A stretch of DNA of 64,000 nucleotides from contig JALQBC010000019.1 of NCBI GenBank assembly GCA_023375675.1, positions 558,001 through 622,000 of the forward strand. Direction: 5' to 3'. The translations under genes were made by a program, and so were the position numbers. The stretch's first letter is position 1. Every line of letters starts with the position of its first letter. The stretch comes from Cytospora piceicola. Taxonomy: Eukaryota > Ascomycota > Sordariomycetes > Diaporthales > Cytosporaceae. The notes beneath the pieces were generated by a model, which saw nothing but the letters and a program-made list of their open reading frames with translations, ran no database searches and was not told the origin of the DNA. Below, piece after piece: positions 10,726 to 20,989 of this stretch.

Positions 10726-12537
10726 TTAGCAAGCACAAAGCTCCGTTATAAAGGAGCACCTATGTAGGCACAACTCGCGGAGTTCCTTTGGGGAGAGGAA
10801 GGGTTTCCTATGAGTGGCTCGATGTCCATCGTTAACGTCTTTTTCCAGTGAGCCATGCTGATTCTTCTCAGCAGTCAGGGTATTCACGCGACGCTCCAGC
10901 TTGGGCAGCAAGTTGTGCGCGGAATTGTCATCCTCGCCTTCCTTGGGGTCGGAGATATGGCCGCCGGCTATAAGTCCCTTAAGGATGGGTACCTCGAGGG
11001 TAGCAGCGAGATCACGCAAGGATTGCCTGTTTATCTTCGCAATCCGGATGTGGTCCTTCAAGCCCTCAAAGAAGCCACTATCTGTGAAGAGCGATAGGAG
11101 TGTACCCTGACCACCAATTTCATTGATGAAATCCGTGTCCTGTAGGAATTCGTCCTTCAAAGCCTCAACTTCCTTGTCAGTGGCCTCGACGAAGATTGGG
11201 TCCGTCAAGTTCTGGTACAGGAGAATATACCTCAACTCTTCGAGCGTTTCGTCATCGCTGGCCCACATGCCTCGATACCGGGAACTGAATGGTGCGTTCC
11301 GTTTGATCTCTTGGAGTATAGAGTCGAATGCTACATCGAGTTCCAGGATCAACCCCTGTTCCATTTCGGACGGCAGCGGCCAGGTCTGTTCGTATGGGAT
11401 GTGCTTGTTGATATAGACCTGGATCAGCTGAGCCCAGCTGGCCTTGGGTATAATGGGTGGCTTTATGTCGATGTGTTTCAAGAGTATCAATGGCCGGTAG
11501 TCGGCATCAGTCTCCCAGGCCGCGGCCTTCTTGAAATCCTCCCAAGCGATTGCAGCTTCTGACGCATTCGTCGTGAACATATCACTGATGTAGAACAAGG
11601 AATTGGCATCCAAGGGGGGCGTCTCCTCAATTTCGTTCCCGGTATCGAGAGAATCGAGGTATGTTTTCAGGACTATCTCCTCGATGTCCACGTTACTGGC
11701 ATGTTTCTGTACCGCCAATGCGGCGTCCAAGTACTGGGGCTCCTCTGCATTCGTGATTTTGGGAGGCCAGCCAAGTCTCTTGCGAACGAGCCACGCGAGA
11801 CCATCGGGCGTGTTGCCATCATTGTTTTCGTCCCGGTCCCTGTTCTCCTCGGCGTGGCGGACGAAGGCATCCCAGACCCCGGTATTGATGAAGTGCTGCC
11901 GAAGCATGCTGGCGGCATTTTCGATGGCTTGTCTGATGAGGCTGTACAGTTCGTCCTTTTTATCGGGAGAAGGCTCAGAGGGGTCCTCCTCATTTGGATC
12001 CTCCCCTCCATCGGAAGGGGGCTCAGAGGGTTCCTCCTCATTGCGCCCAGTGGCCGTCGCAGTGGCCGTCTCGGTGACTGTCTCAACATTCGTGTCTGTA
12101 GGCACGATCTCCTGTTCGCTTGAGGTCGAAGTAATGGTAAGCGTGATGTCGCCCGTAAGTGTAGAAGTGATGTGAACGGTGGCCGTCGGGTAAATAGTGA
12201 CCACCGAGTCACCAGGCTCATCGGTAGGTTCAGTAACGGTGGATATACCAGCACCTCTTGCTACAAATGATTCTCCGGTCTGCAATGGTTTCTTTACGAC
12301 TGATATTGTCTCAATAGTGAACATGGGGGTCATGATAGAGGAGAGGGAAGACAGCGTCTCCACTGCGTGGATGAAGGGAATGTGCATCTTGGAAGCGGCT
12401 TTAGCGTTCGTTCGTAATAATATTGCAGTGGAAATATTGGAGGTCAATGGTGCAGACCTAAACACACTTTTAGAGGAAGGTGAGGAAAGACAAGAGAAAG
12501 GGCCTGGAGAAAGGGCCAGGATAGCAAGCGAGCACAT
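10726..12537 (-). CDS. Uncharacterised 603-residue protein, possibly secreted or surface
   Basis: A single intronless frame of 603 codons from ATG 12537 to TAG 10726. The N-terminus (MCSLAILALSPGPFSCLSS) could be a signal peptide; an alternative in-frame start at 12387 (MHIPFIHAVETL) would lose it. Residues of about 95-165 are Thr/Ser/Val-rich (TVTEPTDEPGDSVVTIYPTA, TSTLTGDITLTITSTSS), typical of O-glycosylated fungal surface stalks. They are followed by an acidic linker with two related EEPSEP / EDPSEPSPD units. The remaining roughly 400 residues are mixed-charge and helical-looking with no motif I know. The C-terminus holds three Cys (LCLHRCSFITELCAC), which might carry a lipid or disulfide. 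No function can be assigned. The long uninterrupted frame supports a real gene. Confidence 0.65.
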   Translation of the reverse strand: MCSLAILALSPGPFSCLSSPSSKSVFRSAPLTSNISTAILLRTNAKAASKMHIPFIHAVETLSSLSSIMTPMFTIETISVVKKPLQTGESFVARGAGISTVTEPTDEPGDSVVTIYPTATVHITSTLTGDITLTITSTSSEQEIVPTDTNVETVTETATATATGRNEEEPSEPPSDGGEDPNEEDPSEPSPDKKDELYSLIRQAIENAASMLRQHFINTGVWDAFVRHAEENRDRDENNDGNTPDGLAWLVRKRLGWPPKITNAEEPQYLDAALAVQKHASNVDIEEIVLKTYLDSLDTGNEIEETPPLDANSLFYISDMFTTNASEAAIAWEDFKKAAAWETDADYRPLILLKHIDIKPPIIPKASWAQLIQVYINKHIPYEQTWPLPSEMEQGLILELDVAFDSILQEIKRNAPFSSRYRGMWASDDETLEELRYILLYQNLTDPIFVEATDKEVEALKDEFLQDTDFINEIGGQGTLLSLFTDSGFFEGLKDHIRIAKINRQSLRDLAATLEVPILKGLIAGGHISDPKEGEDDNSAHNLLPKLERRVNTLTAEKNQHGSLEKDVNDGHRATHRKPFLSPKELRELCLHRCSFITELCAC

Positions 12538-14055
12538 ATTTAAGTATGCACTCGAATGGGCTTTATGCTTTGAGGAAGTGGTGGTTGTACCCCAAAGTTT
12601 GATTTAAACTAAATGGTAGCTATGATCCTCTAAACATCCCGAACTCGAACTGTTCTTTAGATCAGCTTGGAGGTGTCTGTGTTAGTGATATCTAAGGTTT
12701 TCCATAAATCGTGCATAGTAACCTAGTTCACGGGAGTGAGTCAAAGCTGGTAGAACGTGCGCGGCATCTACCACAGACCACGGACATGTACCACAAAGCA
12801 AGGGTTCCCGGAGCCATCGTCGACGGTGGTATTCCATTAGCTCGCCTTCAAGTGTTTTTTCAGGCATGAAGTTGATATGAGAGTAATACATTGCCCACTA
12901 ATTTGAAGGCAGGCCTAGAGGTGCACGGGAGAGATTGATCAGATCATCCCAATACAGTGGCCAATTAACTCTAGGCTAAACAAGCCCTATAAAGACAGAC
13001 TAGTGCTGTGCTTCGCACTTGCACATCAAGTCATAGAGATGACCTTGAGATAAAATCAAATTTAATCCTGCAGGCCTGATTACCTAACACTGATAACCAC
13101 TGTCCATTCTGTCCGCTAGCATCAGGATGAACATTCTAATACAAAACAGAATGCAATGCTTGACAAAGCTACCTATACCAATGCTAAGTGAGTAGAAGCG
13201 GTAAAATCTCATAATTATATATCACCGACTCAGGATGAACATTGAAAATATCGTTTTAGGTTAGCAAACAGTCCTGGAAAAGATGATACAGTGGCTTCCC
13301 ACCAGTTGACTATATATTGTACAGCCCTATTCAAGCTATCTGTATGATACATAATGGATGTGTTTATAGAGGTGAGGGTTCATATATATAATCAACCAAT
13401 ACATCCACTAGGTATTTATGATATATTGAAAGTCTATGCTATTTGGCGATATGATATATAGCGGGTAATTACTATGCTGATAATCTTTTTGGGAGGCGGT
13501 TTAAAACGTTGCCATACACTGAAGCAGCTCAATGTCATTTGATCTTTGTAACCATCTCCACTGTATTACTACTGGACACTTGTATAACATACGGTAATCC
13601 CTACTTATATGTATATAATGGTATTCGTTACTTGACATCTGCTTAGTCATCGGTGTATCGACCTTGTTTGAATATAGCGAGGAACGAGGAACCGATGCCT
13701 TTTCTGTATATTACCGACTTTGTCCACTTCAGCTGCTTCCACTAAATTCAGCTTGGGTTTATGAAATTATTATTCTAAAAACTTCATTCACTAGAGCACT
13801 TGAGTATATCTATAATTGGAGCTACTACCACATCCTGAAGTGACGTCAAATTGAGCATGGTCACGTGCATCCTTTGCAATGACCTCATACGCCTTCAAGA
13901 TCTTAATTAATATCTATCCACCCAGAAATAGATAGCCGACACAATTTCTTAACCTTCCACATCACTCCTTCAAAAAAACAAACCGCTCTTATTTTATAAA
14001 ATACATTCTATCCTAATCACAAGTTTAACACCTACACTACTGTTACAAGGTCATT
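12538..14055. other. AT-rich intergenic desert
   Basis: About 1.5 kb rich in A/T with many TATATA and TA-dense runs and no long frame. The end (13930-14055) is a pyrimidine/A-rich leader that is probably the 5' UTR of the next gene. The part at 13305-13450 resembles a stretch near 35985-36140 and may be an old, mutated repeat. Base bias is suggestive of RIP-type decay; I did not compute indices. Confidence 0.6.
13305..13450. repeat. Diverged repeat copy A (resembles 35985-36140)
   Basis: Shared blocks in the same order as near 36.0 kb: CTGTATGATACATAAT, then TTATAGAGGTGAGGG, then ACATCCACTAGGTA, then GGCGATATGATATA. The partner has related blocks with scattered differences, mostly transitions and small gaps. 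Probably relics of one dispersed element; an eye alignment only. Confidence 0.4.
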
Positions 14056-14439
14056 ATGTCTTTCTATAGCTACTCATCCACTTCCTACTCCTCAAGCCAA
14101 ACCCACAACGGCCAGACCAGTGGCCACTCATACTCTGAAGAGCAGCGCTCGGATCCCAGAGGCACGGCAGTGCGCACCACCACCCAGAACAACCAGAAGG
14201 AGCCGGCACTCCAAGAGTTGCGGTACTTTGACGCCGATGGCCACGAGGTTCCCGCAGACAGGGCGGCAAGGAGAGGTCTCCAGGGCGTCCCGGCTGATAA
14301 CAGCCGACGGATCGAGGATGTGAGCGATTCGAGCTATCACCCGCAGGCTGTTGATCGGTTGATGAGCGAGAGGGAGGCCGACCGGATGTACCGCGAGCTG
14401 ATGGAGGACGAGTATGCGAAGCGGGAGGGCGGTGCTTAA
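14056..14439 (+). CDS. Conserved fungal small hydrophilic protein, unknown function
   Basis: An intact 127-codon frame, single exon, ATG 14056 preceded by a long A/T-rich leader. It starts MSFYSYSSTSYSSSQTHNGQ, then TSGHSYSEEQRSDPRGTAV, a Ser/Tyr-rich head that I recognise as typical of a widespread but uncharacterised family of small ascomycete proteins. The middle (ALQELRYFDADGHEVP) and the charged tail (DRLMSEREADRMYRELMEDEYAKRE) are strongly hydrophilic and helical. No signal peptide, membrane segment or catalytic motif. It is the first gene after the AT-rich desert and is separated from its neighbours, so context gives no clue. Function unknown; gene reality likely. Confidence 0.75.
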   Translation: MSFYSYSSTSYSSSQTHNGQTSGHSYSEEQRSDPRGTAVRTTTQNNQKEPALQELRYFDADGHEVPADRAARRGLQGVPADNSRRIEDVSDSSYHPQAVDRLMSEREADRMYRELMEDEYAKREGGA

Positions 14440-14890
14440 GCTGGCGGGTCAAGTTGTAATGCATTTTATGGCTCGGTTCTGGCACTAGAACGTATATACA
14501 CTCGATACAGGTCTCAATACGATATATTTATATAAATACACATTGTAACAATGCAGACTTGCTCCCAAGAATGATTTTATTCTTACGTTTCATGAGAGGA
14601 GTCCTCCAATATGATTGGGCACTTGGGATGCAATACACATATGACAGTCAAATCATAAGAAAAAGGGTCAGAAGTACTGGATACGATCTTATATGACAGA
14701 CTGCTTGTAAAGCCTAGGAAGGAAAGATTCCAAGGCTCACATAGGACACCGGAGAGGGGCTGGCACAGCCTCGAGCACAAATATCACTCGAGTTCATATC
14801 GAGCAGTAAATATATGTAAGCCTTTACTTAAGTATAGTAATCAGCGGATTTTCTAGAGAATGTACCCTTGATTCGTCCGAAGTCTGCTCC
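14440..14890. other. Intergenic between convergent genes
   Basis: Probable 3' UTRs of the genes on either side, which converge here. A/T-rich; nothing else recognised. Confidence 0.5.
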
Positions 14891-15541
14891 TCAACAGTGA
14901 CCCCCTCCCCAACCGGAGCAGTCACCGCCCGCATAGTAATCCTTCCCGCAAGGTTCTCTCATGGCGCAAATAGGTGGATATGAATAATCTTCACGATCGT
15001 ATATCGAGACCTTGGCTGGCCGTAGCACAGCGGGGCGCGAAGCAACAAAGCCAGCAACCTCCTGAACAGTCTGGTAATGGCTACTCCATACAGAAGAGTA
15101 GAGTTCGCACACCATGGAGATTGGTTCTCCGGCCGTGTGATCTTGGCTGCTTGATCGCATCTGAAGCTCGTATACTACAAGCATGTTGCAAATGGGTTTG
15201 GCGTTTTCAGTGAATGGATACGTTGGCTGGGCTGAGTTGGTAACACTGGAGCACATGCGGCCACAAAGCGATGCGTCGTAATGGGTGAAGATAGCGTAGT
15301 ACGGTGGGTTGTGCCAGGGATTGGAAGCACCGTAGGGGAGGACCTCTCGCTTCAAGAGGGTGTTGTAGTTCCCGGTGGGCTCATTGGGTATGTCCAACAC
15401 TGCGTTGTTGTCGACATCTTTGCGAGGGCCAACAAATCTCATAAGTGCGGTTGGATCATCAGAAGGTGACTGTGCCAGGGCGGCTGCCTCGAACGCGAGG
15501 AGTGTGACGATGGCGATGCGGAACATATTGGTTGTTGACAT
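14891..15541 (-). CDS. Secreted cysteine-containing protein, PAN/apple-like arrangement
   Basis: I choose ATG 15541 (MSTTNMFRIAIVTLLAFEAA..) rather than the frame's first ATG at 15601, because it places a clear signal peptide at the N-terminus with cleavage after AALA. ATG 15526 is an equally good alternative. The 216-residue protein has the pattern YDASLCGRMCSSV, then KPICNMLVVYEL, then SMVCELYSSVWSS. This resembles the Cys-x3-Cys ... Cys-x2-F/L-x-x-Y ... C-x-LY layout of PAN/apple-like fungal secreted proteins; the family link is inference. It ends with a Cys/Gly-rich tail (CAMREPCGKDY, GGDCSGWGGGHC). Single exon. Likely extracellular; substrate or partner unknown. Confidence 0.65.
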   Translation of the reverse strand: MSTTNMFRIAIVTLLAFEAAALAQSPSDDPTALMRFVGPRKDVDNNAVLDIPNEPTGNYNTLLKREVLPYGASNPWHNPPYYAIFTHYDASLCGRMCSSVTNSAQPTYPFTENAKPICNMLVVYELQMRSSSQDHTAGEPISMVCELYSSVWSSHYQTVQEVAGFVASRPAVLRPAKVSIYDREDYSYPPICAMREPCGKDYYAGGDCSGWGGGHC

Positions 15542-16209
15542 AAGCAGATTCAAGACAAATGTCACGAGACAACGATGGTGAGAGATAAGAGGGAATGTCA
15601 CTCACCGGTTGCTCCTCACGCTAGGTACCACATTATTGAATTCGGAAAGTACTGCTGTTTTTTGTTGAGATTTCTGGCAACACGAGCTTTTCGAATATAG
15701 CCTGGGATCTGAGCGTTTATCACACCCAGTAATATCCTGGTGCCTTGATAACGTGCTTCATCCAACTAATTTAGCATTAAGGAAGAGAAGACACGGTGAC
15801 CTTTCTGGATACGGGCACCGTTATGAAATACTTTCTATTATAGGTTGGCCTTTAGCCTCGGCCTCGAGACGTCGTGAAGGATTGTTATTAACGGATGGAC
15901 CTACTCATTGTAGCTCAGGGTGGCGGTCTGTTAATCGTTAACCCGTGGTTACCTACTTAGTAGGTATGCCTGAGGGCTTGTAGGAGTAAGGCGAGCACCG
16001 CAAGCCATGCCAAGGGTGACCTCCCCCAATGCACGCTCAGTTCGTACAGAAGTATAATTTTTTTAATTACATTGAATGCAGGGTATATATCCATATATAG
16101 CAAGTGTAGTCGTTTTCTTCAATACCATGATCTCAATGCTTCCCCGTTCTGGGATCGCCTTACTAGGCCCGCATCCGATACCTCGGGTATCTCTCTCGCC
16201 TCCTGCTCG
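15542..16209. other. Intergenic, nothing recognised
   Basis: Promoter and leader of the secreted protein plus the 3' flank of the PPR-type gene. A TACCTACTTAGTAGGTA palindromic motif is at about 15950-15966. Confidence 0.5.
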
Positions 16210-19149
16210 TCATCCTTCCTGTACTGGCACCGGGTGTTCGCTGCTGCGGTCTATCGGTTCAGGTGGCTCTTGGTCGGCGGCATCTTGGTCTCCCAACCCA
16301 TCCTCAAGTGGTAGTATGCCGTCCCAGTCTTGGGTGGGCGGAAGTTTCTTCTGTGATTTGGGGAAAGCTTTCTCCATCTCCTCCAGAGCAGCGAGGATGC
16401 CCTTCTCCGTGAGGTCTTGCAACACGCTCCAGCGAGGAACCGCTCGCCGTTGATCCGGTGGAATCGTCCCATCGTCAACCCACAACTCCGGATCCAGCAA
16501 AGCCATCTCCTTTCCATACCCCACCTTTCGAAACAGCCTTTGTGCCTTGGGGTCCTGGTCATCGGCAGCGGTGGCGATCTCCTCACCATCATCAATAGGT
16601 GCCATATCCTCCCCGGATTTATCATATATCCCAGCACCCTCGCTCTTCCTTGGACCTTGCCACCGGGGTACGTTCAAATCCTTCATCTCATTCCATAGAT
16701 CCTCCTCTTCCCACCTATCCTCGGGTTGAATTTTGCCCGGGTCCACATCATTCAGCTGTGCAAGGTCCGCCCATCCAGCTGAAATCGGCCCTCTCTGCTT
16801 CAGCCACAGTACTTTGGGCTTCGCCCTTATAAGCAACGTCCACAGCGCCTTCTCGCCCACCTTTTGGGCCTGGAGGAGGGCCCAATCTCTCGACGCAGCC
16901 AGTGTCAGTGCACTTGCCAGGGAGACTGTAGGCCCGAAGTCTCCGAACGCCTTCGGCCAGGCCTTGAGAGCCAACACGGCCATTTGCATGCGGTCGTGAC
17001 CAGCGGCTATGGACCTGATCTTGTCCAAAGCTGCCTTACCGCCAGCGAGGTCGCGCGCGAGATTCTCCCCTCCCAGACGTCGGTAGACGGAGAGGGTTAT
17101 CCCGCAGTTGGTGGAGAAGGAAGCCTCGCCGGGCCGGAATGCCAAAAGAGCGGCAACACGCTCGCGCATCCGCCACGTGGTGAGCCTCGCCAGGACTGCA
17201 TAGCGCCAGATGACCGAGACTGTTGTTCGCATGCGCAAGTGCCACGCCGTCTCGAACAAGAGGTGAAACGTCCACCTGTCTGGTTGTGTGGCGAATGCCT
17301 CGGTCTTCATCAGTCGAATCGTGTTGATGAGTACGTTGAGCTTGCCGTGTTCTTTGGCAACCGACATGATGGAATTGAAGCTGACGATGTCCGGACGAGC
17401 GGCGACTGCTTCGGTCTTGAATTGTACTGGTATGGCCTCGGCGCGTGTATGCATGCGGTCGAGCAGCTGGAAGGCTTCCCCGTACCGCTTGTACCGGCAC
17501 AAGACGCTGATGATTTGGTTGCCCGAGGTGCAAGTTAGCCAATCGGGGCCGTATCGCTCGTCTTGTTCGTGCATGAATGTGTTCAGGTCCTTGCCTTGCA
17601 GTACAGCATGGTCCGCATCAAAGCGAGCCATCTCCTCTGCAACGCGCTTGATGGCCTCGTGCGTGCCAAGTAGGTTTTTCATGTGCATCGCCTGCAGGAT
17701 ATAGCTCCTGACCTCGACAGACTCGACCATGCGCAAGAAGAGCATCCAAGTATCGAGATTCGGCGCAAAGCCTCGTCGGGTCATAAGCAGCAGCGTCTGT
17801 TGAAACTTGTGAAGGCTGCGTATTTTGGTTGGGGCTTTCAGCATGAGATTAAACACGTCCACATCCATGCGCAGGCCGTGCTGGTCCATCGACACGAAGA
17901 TACTACGCACTTCTGGGAGGTATTTGTCACCCTTCTCGCACAGGAACGACAGCGCGATCTTGAGGGCCGAGCACGAGGCCCACGCCAACGCATCGTGTTT
18001 CGTGAATGCATCTCGGAGCTGGCGCGCAACGGCTCGCTCATGATCCATCAGCAGTGCGTACTTCTTCGGACTGTGAATATCGGCGTTTAGGTGTGGGAGG
18101 ATGACAGAATCTGTAAGCGAAGCCACATATTTCTCGAACGTGAGGTGTGACATGGTATCTGGCCATGGGGTTGTAGAGATGTCATAATCCACCTTGGACC
18201 GACGGAACAGACCTCCTTCCTCCCTGGTCAAGGGCGGCGTGAAAAACCCCTTTTTGTTGAACGATTCGGTCCATTTTTCGCCAGGGCCCAGCGGTGGTAC
18301 GAGACGTGTTATTGTGATACTCCCTGCAATGTTCCTTAGCTCCTCTGTGGCCTCATTGATGGCCTGGCGCGATCCTGACAGCAATAACGAGGGCCTGTCC
18401 CCGGAGTTCTCGCCTCTGGAGGCCTTGATAGAAGCGCCCGTCCGTCTTCTAATGGCGCCGATCTTGATGTCACCACCCTCATCCACGATCCTGTCAAATA
18501 CGCTCTCTGGAAGCTCGATCTTCATTCCATCCTCAATCCACCCCTTAGGCTGCTCACGCGTATGTCTGGCCAATAAGCCGAGGACTCGGCGCCAATCGGT
18601 GGTGTGCCCAGTGGTTGCTTTCCCCGACTGGATGTCATTTCGGCGGGCTCGGTGAAAATAGACCTGTGCCGACACGCTCTTGTAGTGTTTTCTCCAGCTC
18701 TCGCGCGTATCCTCCTTGTGAGGGTATATCTTGAAGGGCTCAACCAGGATAGACCTGACGAAGTTGCTTCGCTCAAGGGACTCTTCCAGCTTCTGAACCT
18801 CATCATCGGGAGCTCTGGCTCCTCTTCGGCGTATCCTGGGCCCAGGGTTGTTGGGCTTCTCGGTTCGACCGCCGACCTCGACCTTCCTCGTCGGAACGGG
18901 TGTGGGTAGTTCGTCCGTCACATGGCCTCGGTCGATGTCATGGTCCACTTTCGCTTCTGCTTCATCACCGTCTGGACTCGGATCGTGGGCGGTATTGGAG
19001 TAGCTGGCACGGGTCACGGTCGTGGACAGGGGATTCGGGGTGAAGCGGCAGGTGGGTGGGCCATTGAAGAGGAGAGGCTCCCTGGGAATCAAGAGGCCCA
19101 GCCGTTGCTGAGGTCGGACCCTCCATAATATAGTGATCCCCAGGGACAT
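16210..19149 (-). CDS. Mitochondrial KH/PPR-type RNA-binding protein
   Basis: A single 979-codon frame, ATG 19149 to TGA 16210. The N-terminus is Arg-rich and nearly free of acidic residues for 50 residues (MSLGITILWRVRPQQRLGLL..), as in mitochondrial presequences. Residues about 209-280 look like a KH fold: KIGAIRRRTGASIKAS with the G-x-x-R/G loop, then LLLSGSRQAINEATEELRNI. Residues about 400-680 contain helix-pair repeats of pentatricopeptide type, e.g. DVDVFNLMLKAPTKIRSLHK, GFAPNLDTWMLFLRMVES, RPDIVSFNSIMSVAKEHGKL and QPDRWTFHLLFETAWHL. The C-terminal 200 residues are acidic and disordered. PPR proteins bind organellar RNA for processing, stability or translation; the target here is unknown. 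Length suits large fungal PPR proteins. Confidence 0.8.
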   Translation of the reverse strand: MSLGITILWRVRPQQRLGLLIPREPLLFNGPPTCRFTPNPLSTTVTRASYSNTAHDPSPDGDEAEAKVDHDIDRGHVTDELPTPVPTRKVEVGGRTEKPNNPGPRIRRRGARAPDDEVQKLEESLERSNFVRSILVEPFKIYPHKEDTRESWRKHYKSVSAQVYFHRARRNDIQSGKATTGHTTDWRRVLGLLARHTREQPKGWIEDGMKIELPESVFDRIVDEGGDIKIGAIRRRTGASIKASRGENSGDRPSLLLSGSRQAINEATEELRNIAGSITITRLVPPLGPGEKWTESFNKKGFFTPPLTREEGGLFRRSKVDYDISTTPWPDTMSHLTFEKYVASLTDSVILPHLNADIHSPKKYALLMDHERAVARQLRDAFTKHDALAWASCSALKIALSFLCEKGDKYLPEVRSIFVSMDQHGLRMDVDVFNLMLKAPTKIRSLHKFQQTLLLMTRRGFAPNLDTWMLFLRMVESVEVRSYILQAMHMKNLLGTHEAIKRVAEEMARFDADHAVLQGKDLNTFMHEQDERYGPDWLTCTSGNQIISVLCRYKRYGEAFQLLDRMHTRAEAIPVQFKTEAVAARPDIVSFNSIMSVAKEHGKLNVLINTIRLMKTEAFATQPDRWTFHLLFETAWHLRMRTTVSVIWRYAVLARLTTWRMRERVAALLAFRPGEASFSTNCGITLSVYRRLGGENLARDLAGGKAALDKIRSIAAGHDRMQMAVLALKAWPKAFGDFGPTVSLASALTLAASRDWALLQAQKVGEKALWTLLIRAKPKVLWLKQRGPISAGWADLAQLNDVDPGKIQPEDRWEEEDLWNEMKDLNVPRWQGPRKSEGAGIYDKSGEDMAPIDDGEEIATAADDQDPKAQRLFRKVGYGKEMALLDPELWVDDGTIPPDQRRAVPRWSVLQDLTEKGILAALEEMEKAFPKSQKKLPPTQDWDGILPLEDGLGDQDAADQEPPEPIDRSSEHPVPVQEG

Positions 19150-19504
19150 TTGCTATGATGGTATCATTCTGGTTTTGTGTTTGTCTCTGCGCCAAGGTCC
19201 AATTGGCAAGGAGCGCAGTCTGCGTTTTGGATCATCGAGAGTCAATTGAGTCGAGAGCTCCGGAAATTTTTGGCCCGAGTTCGCTTTCTACCAGCCTTCA
19301 GCTTATCGATAACAAATGTACCGCAGTACGTACTCCGTATCGATACCGTTTCGAGGTACTGTGGTGACGTTTTCTCGAACCCTTAACAATTGGGGGGGGG
19401 GGGGGTGTTGTACTTCATACACATTATACTATACCGGTGAGCAGTATTGAACATTCGCAGGATGTAAGTATTAGTATTTCTGTTTGTATGCTAGGAATCG
19501 CTTC
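19150..19504. other. Short intergenic with a 14-G run
   Basis: Between two same-strand genes; contains a run of 14 G at 19392-19405. Otherwise 5' leader of the PPR-type gene and 3' flank of the next gene. Confidence 0.6.
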
Positions 19505-20989
19505 TCATCTGCTCGTCGTCGGCGATGTGTCCGGTTCAGGAGGTCCGCTGTTATCAACGCCCATCCAGCTCTCATCCCATCCTTCACCCTTGTCCGTCGC
19601 CGTCATGGTTCCTCCCTTCCTCACGACCTCTTTTACATCGCTCCAGTACTCGAGCCGCCTGCACTCCTCATCCGCGTGCCGTACTGCACTTCTCAGATGG
19701 TTACTCCTCCGCTGCAGTCTTTCCGTGCCGTTATCCCTTAGTTCCTCCAGAGCTTGGTCGTAGACCCGGTCCAGCTCAAATAGCAGTGTCCTCCTTGATG
19801 CCTGAAAAACAAGATTGGCCATAATATCGTGCATCTTGTGCTGTAGGTGGCTGATCTCTTCCTCTCCGTGCTCCAGGAAGTTATCCACTGCCTCGAGCTT
19901 CTCGCGGTCGATCCTGGACCCCTTCAGTATGGACATGAGGGCCTCAATGTCCTCGATATCCGGCTTCTCCCCAGACTTTGCCGACACCCATGACGAAATG
20001 CTTATTCTAGCCCTGCTGGCTTTGCTCAAATGACTGCTGGCTTTGCCAACACTGTGGATCGTATCCATGCTCGGACGCACCGTAAAATATTCCGCATTGA
20101 GCATATGGGGACCATTCGACTCTAACTCGGCATCCCTCTTCACTCGCTTGCGTGTCCATGCCCGCCGCCGCACGCATGAGTTGTACCACCTAGCTGAGTG
20201 CCAGGAAAAGGCCTTGGCGAACATAAAACTGTACTCCCATCCATTCTCGTCAACGTCAACGTCCTTGTTGATGTGCCATTCGGGCCATACCCAGGTCCAG
20301 CTGGGGTCGGGCACCTGGGCGGTATCAATGCCGGTAGGACTGGGCTTGTGCACAGAGTTGGTCCAATGTGGGGGGTCAAGCTGGCCTAATGCCGCTGGGG
20401 AGAACAGGGGGATACCACAGAGAATTCCGCCTCTTTCATTTTCATATAACACATCGATGGCGGACTCGGGTGTACGTCGTCTGTGTCGGCTGCCCTTCCA
20501 TGTAGATACAGGCGATCGAGGTCCTTCTATCGGCGTAGGCTCTTTTCGAAGTTAGTCTTCCGAAGAATTTGCTGTGGAGGGTCGCCCTGGGGAAAGGCGA
20601 GGAGGGGATTACTACTCACGATTGACCTGGACAGTGGGAATGGGTACCTTTCCCGGAGAACTTCCCCGCGATTGGGATTTCCTAGGCGACTTGCTGGACT
20701 TCCTAGACTCGGTAGAGGTGCTAGTTGTACTACGTCGTAGTGAGTGGGTATTAGATGGAGCTCTTAAAGACGATGATGCTGGGGCCTGGTCGGCTTCGGG
20801 TTCGGGCCCGGGTTCGGCTATTGTTTGTAGAGTTGTGGTATTGGTTTGTTGTGGAGAAATAGCCTGTGGTGTGGGAGTCTCGGCCACATGGTCGACGAGG
20901 GCTATTTCGTGATCATAGTCACTATCCTTTAAAGGTGCAGCTCGGCGTGAGCGTCGAACCGACGAGTGCTTCCGCATGGCAGGGAGCAT
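19505..20989 (-). CDS. Dysferlin (DysF) domain protein, peroxin Pex23/Pex24-like or Mug65-like
   Basis: Two exons, 20989-20620 and 20541-19505, give 468 residues. The 78-nt intron has donor GTGAGT, branch GACTAAC and acceptor AAAAG, and restores the frame VQVNQ-PTPIEG. ATG 20977 is an alternative start. Residues 1-125 are basic and Ser/Pro-rich. Residues about 155-260 are a DysF domain: LYENERGGILCGIPLFSP, LDPPHWT, DPSWTWVWPEWHINKDVDVD, ENGWEYSFMFAKAFSWH and VRRRAWTRKR. These are the paired W/R motifs of the fold. The rest is helical and charged (EALMSILKGSRIDREKLEAV). Fungal DysF proteins act in peroxisome size/number control or in meiosis/sporulation. No clear transmembrane segment is seen here, so a soluble Mug65-like role is as likely as a Pex23-family membrane peroxin. 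Confidence 0.8.
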
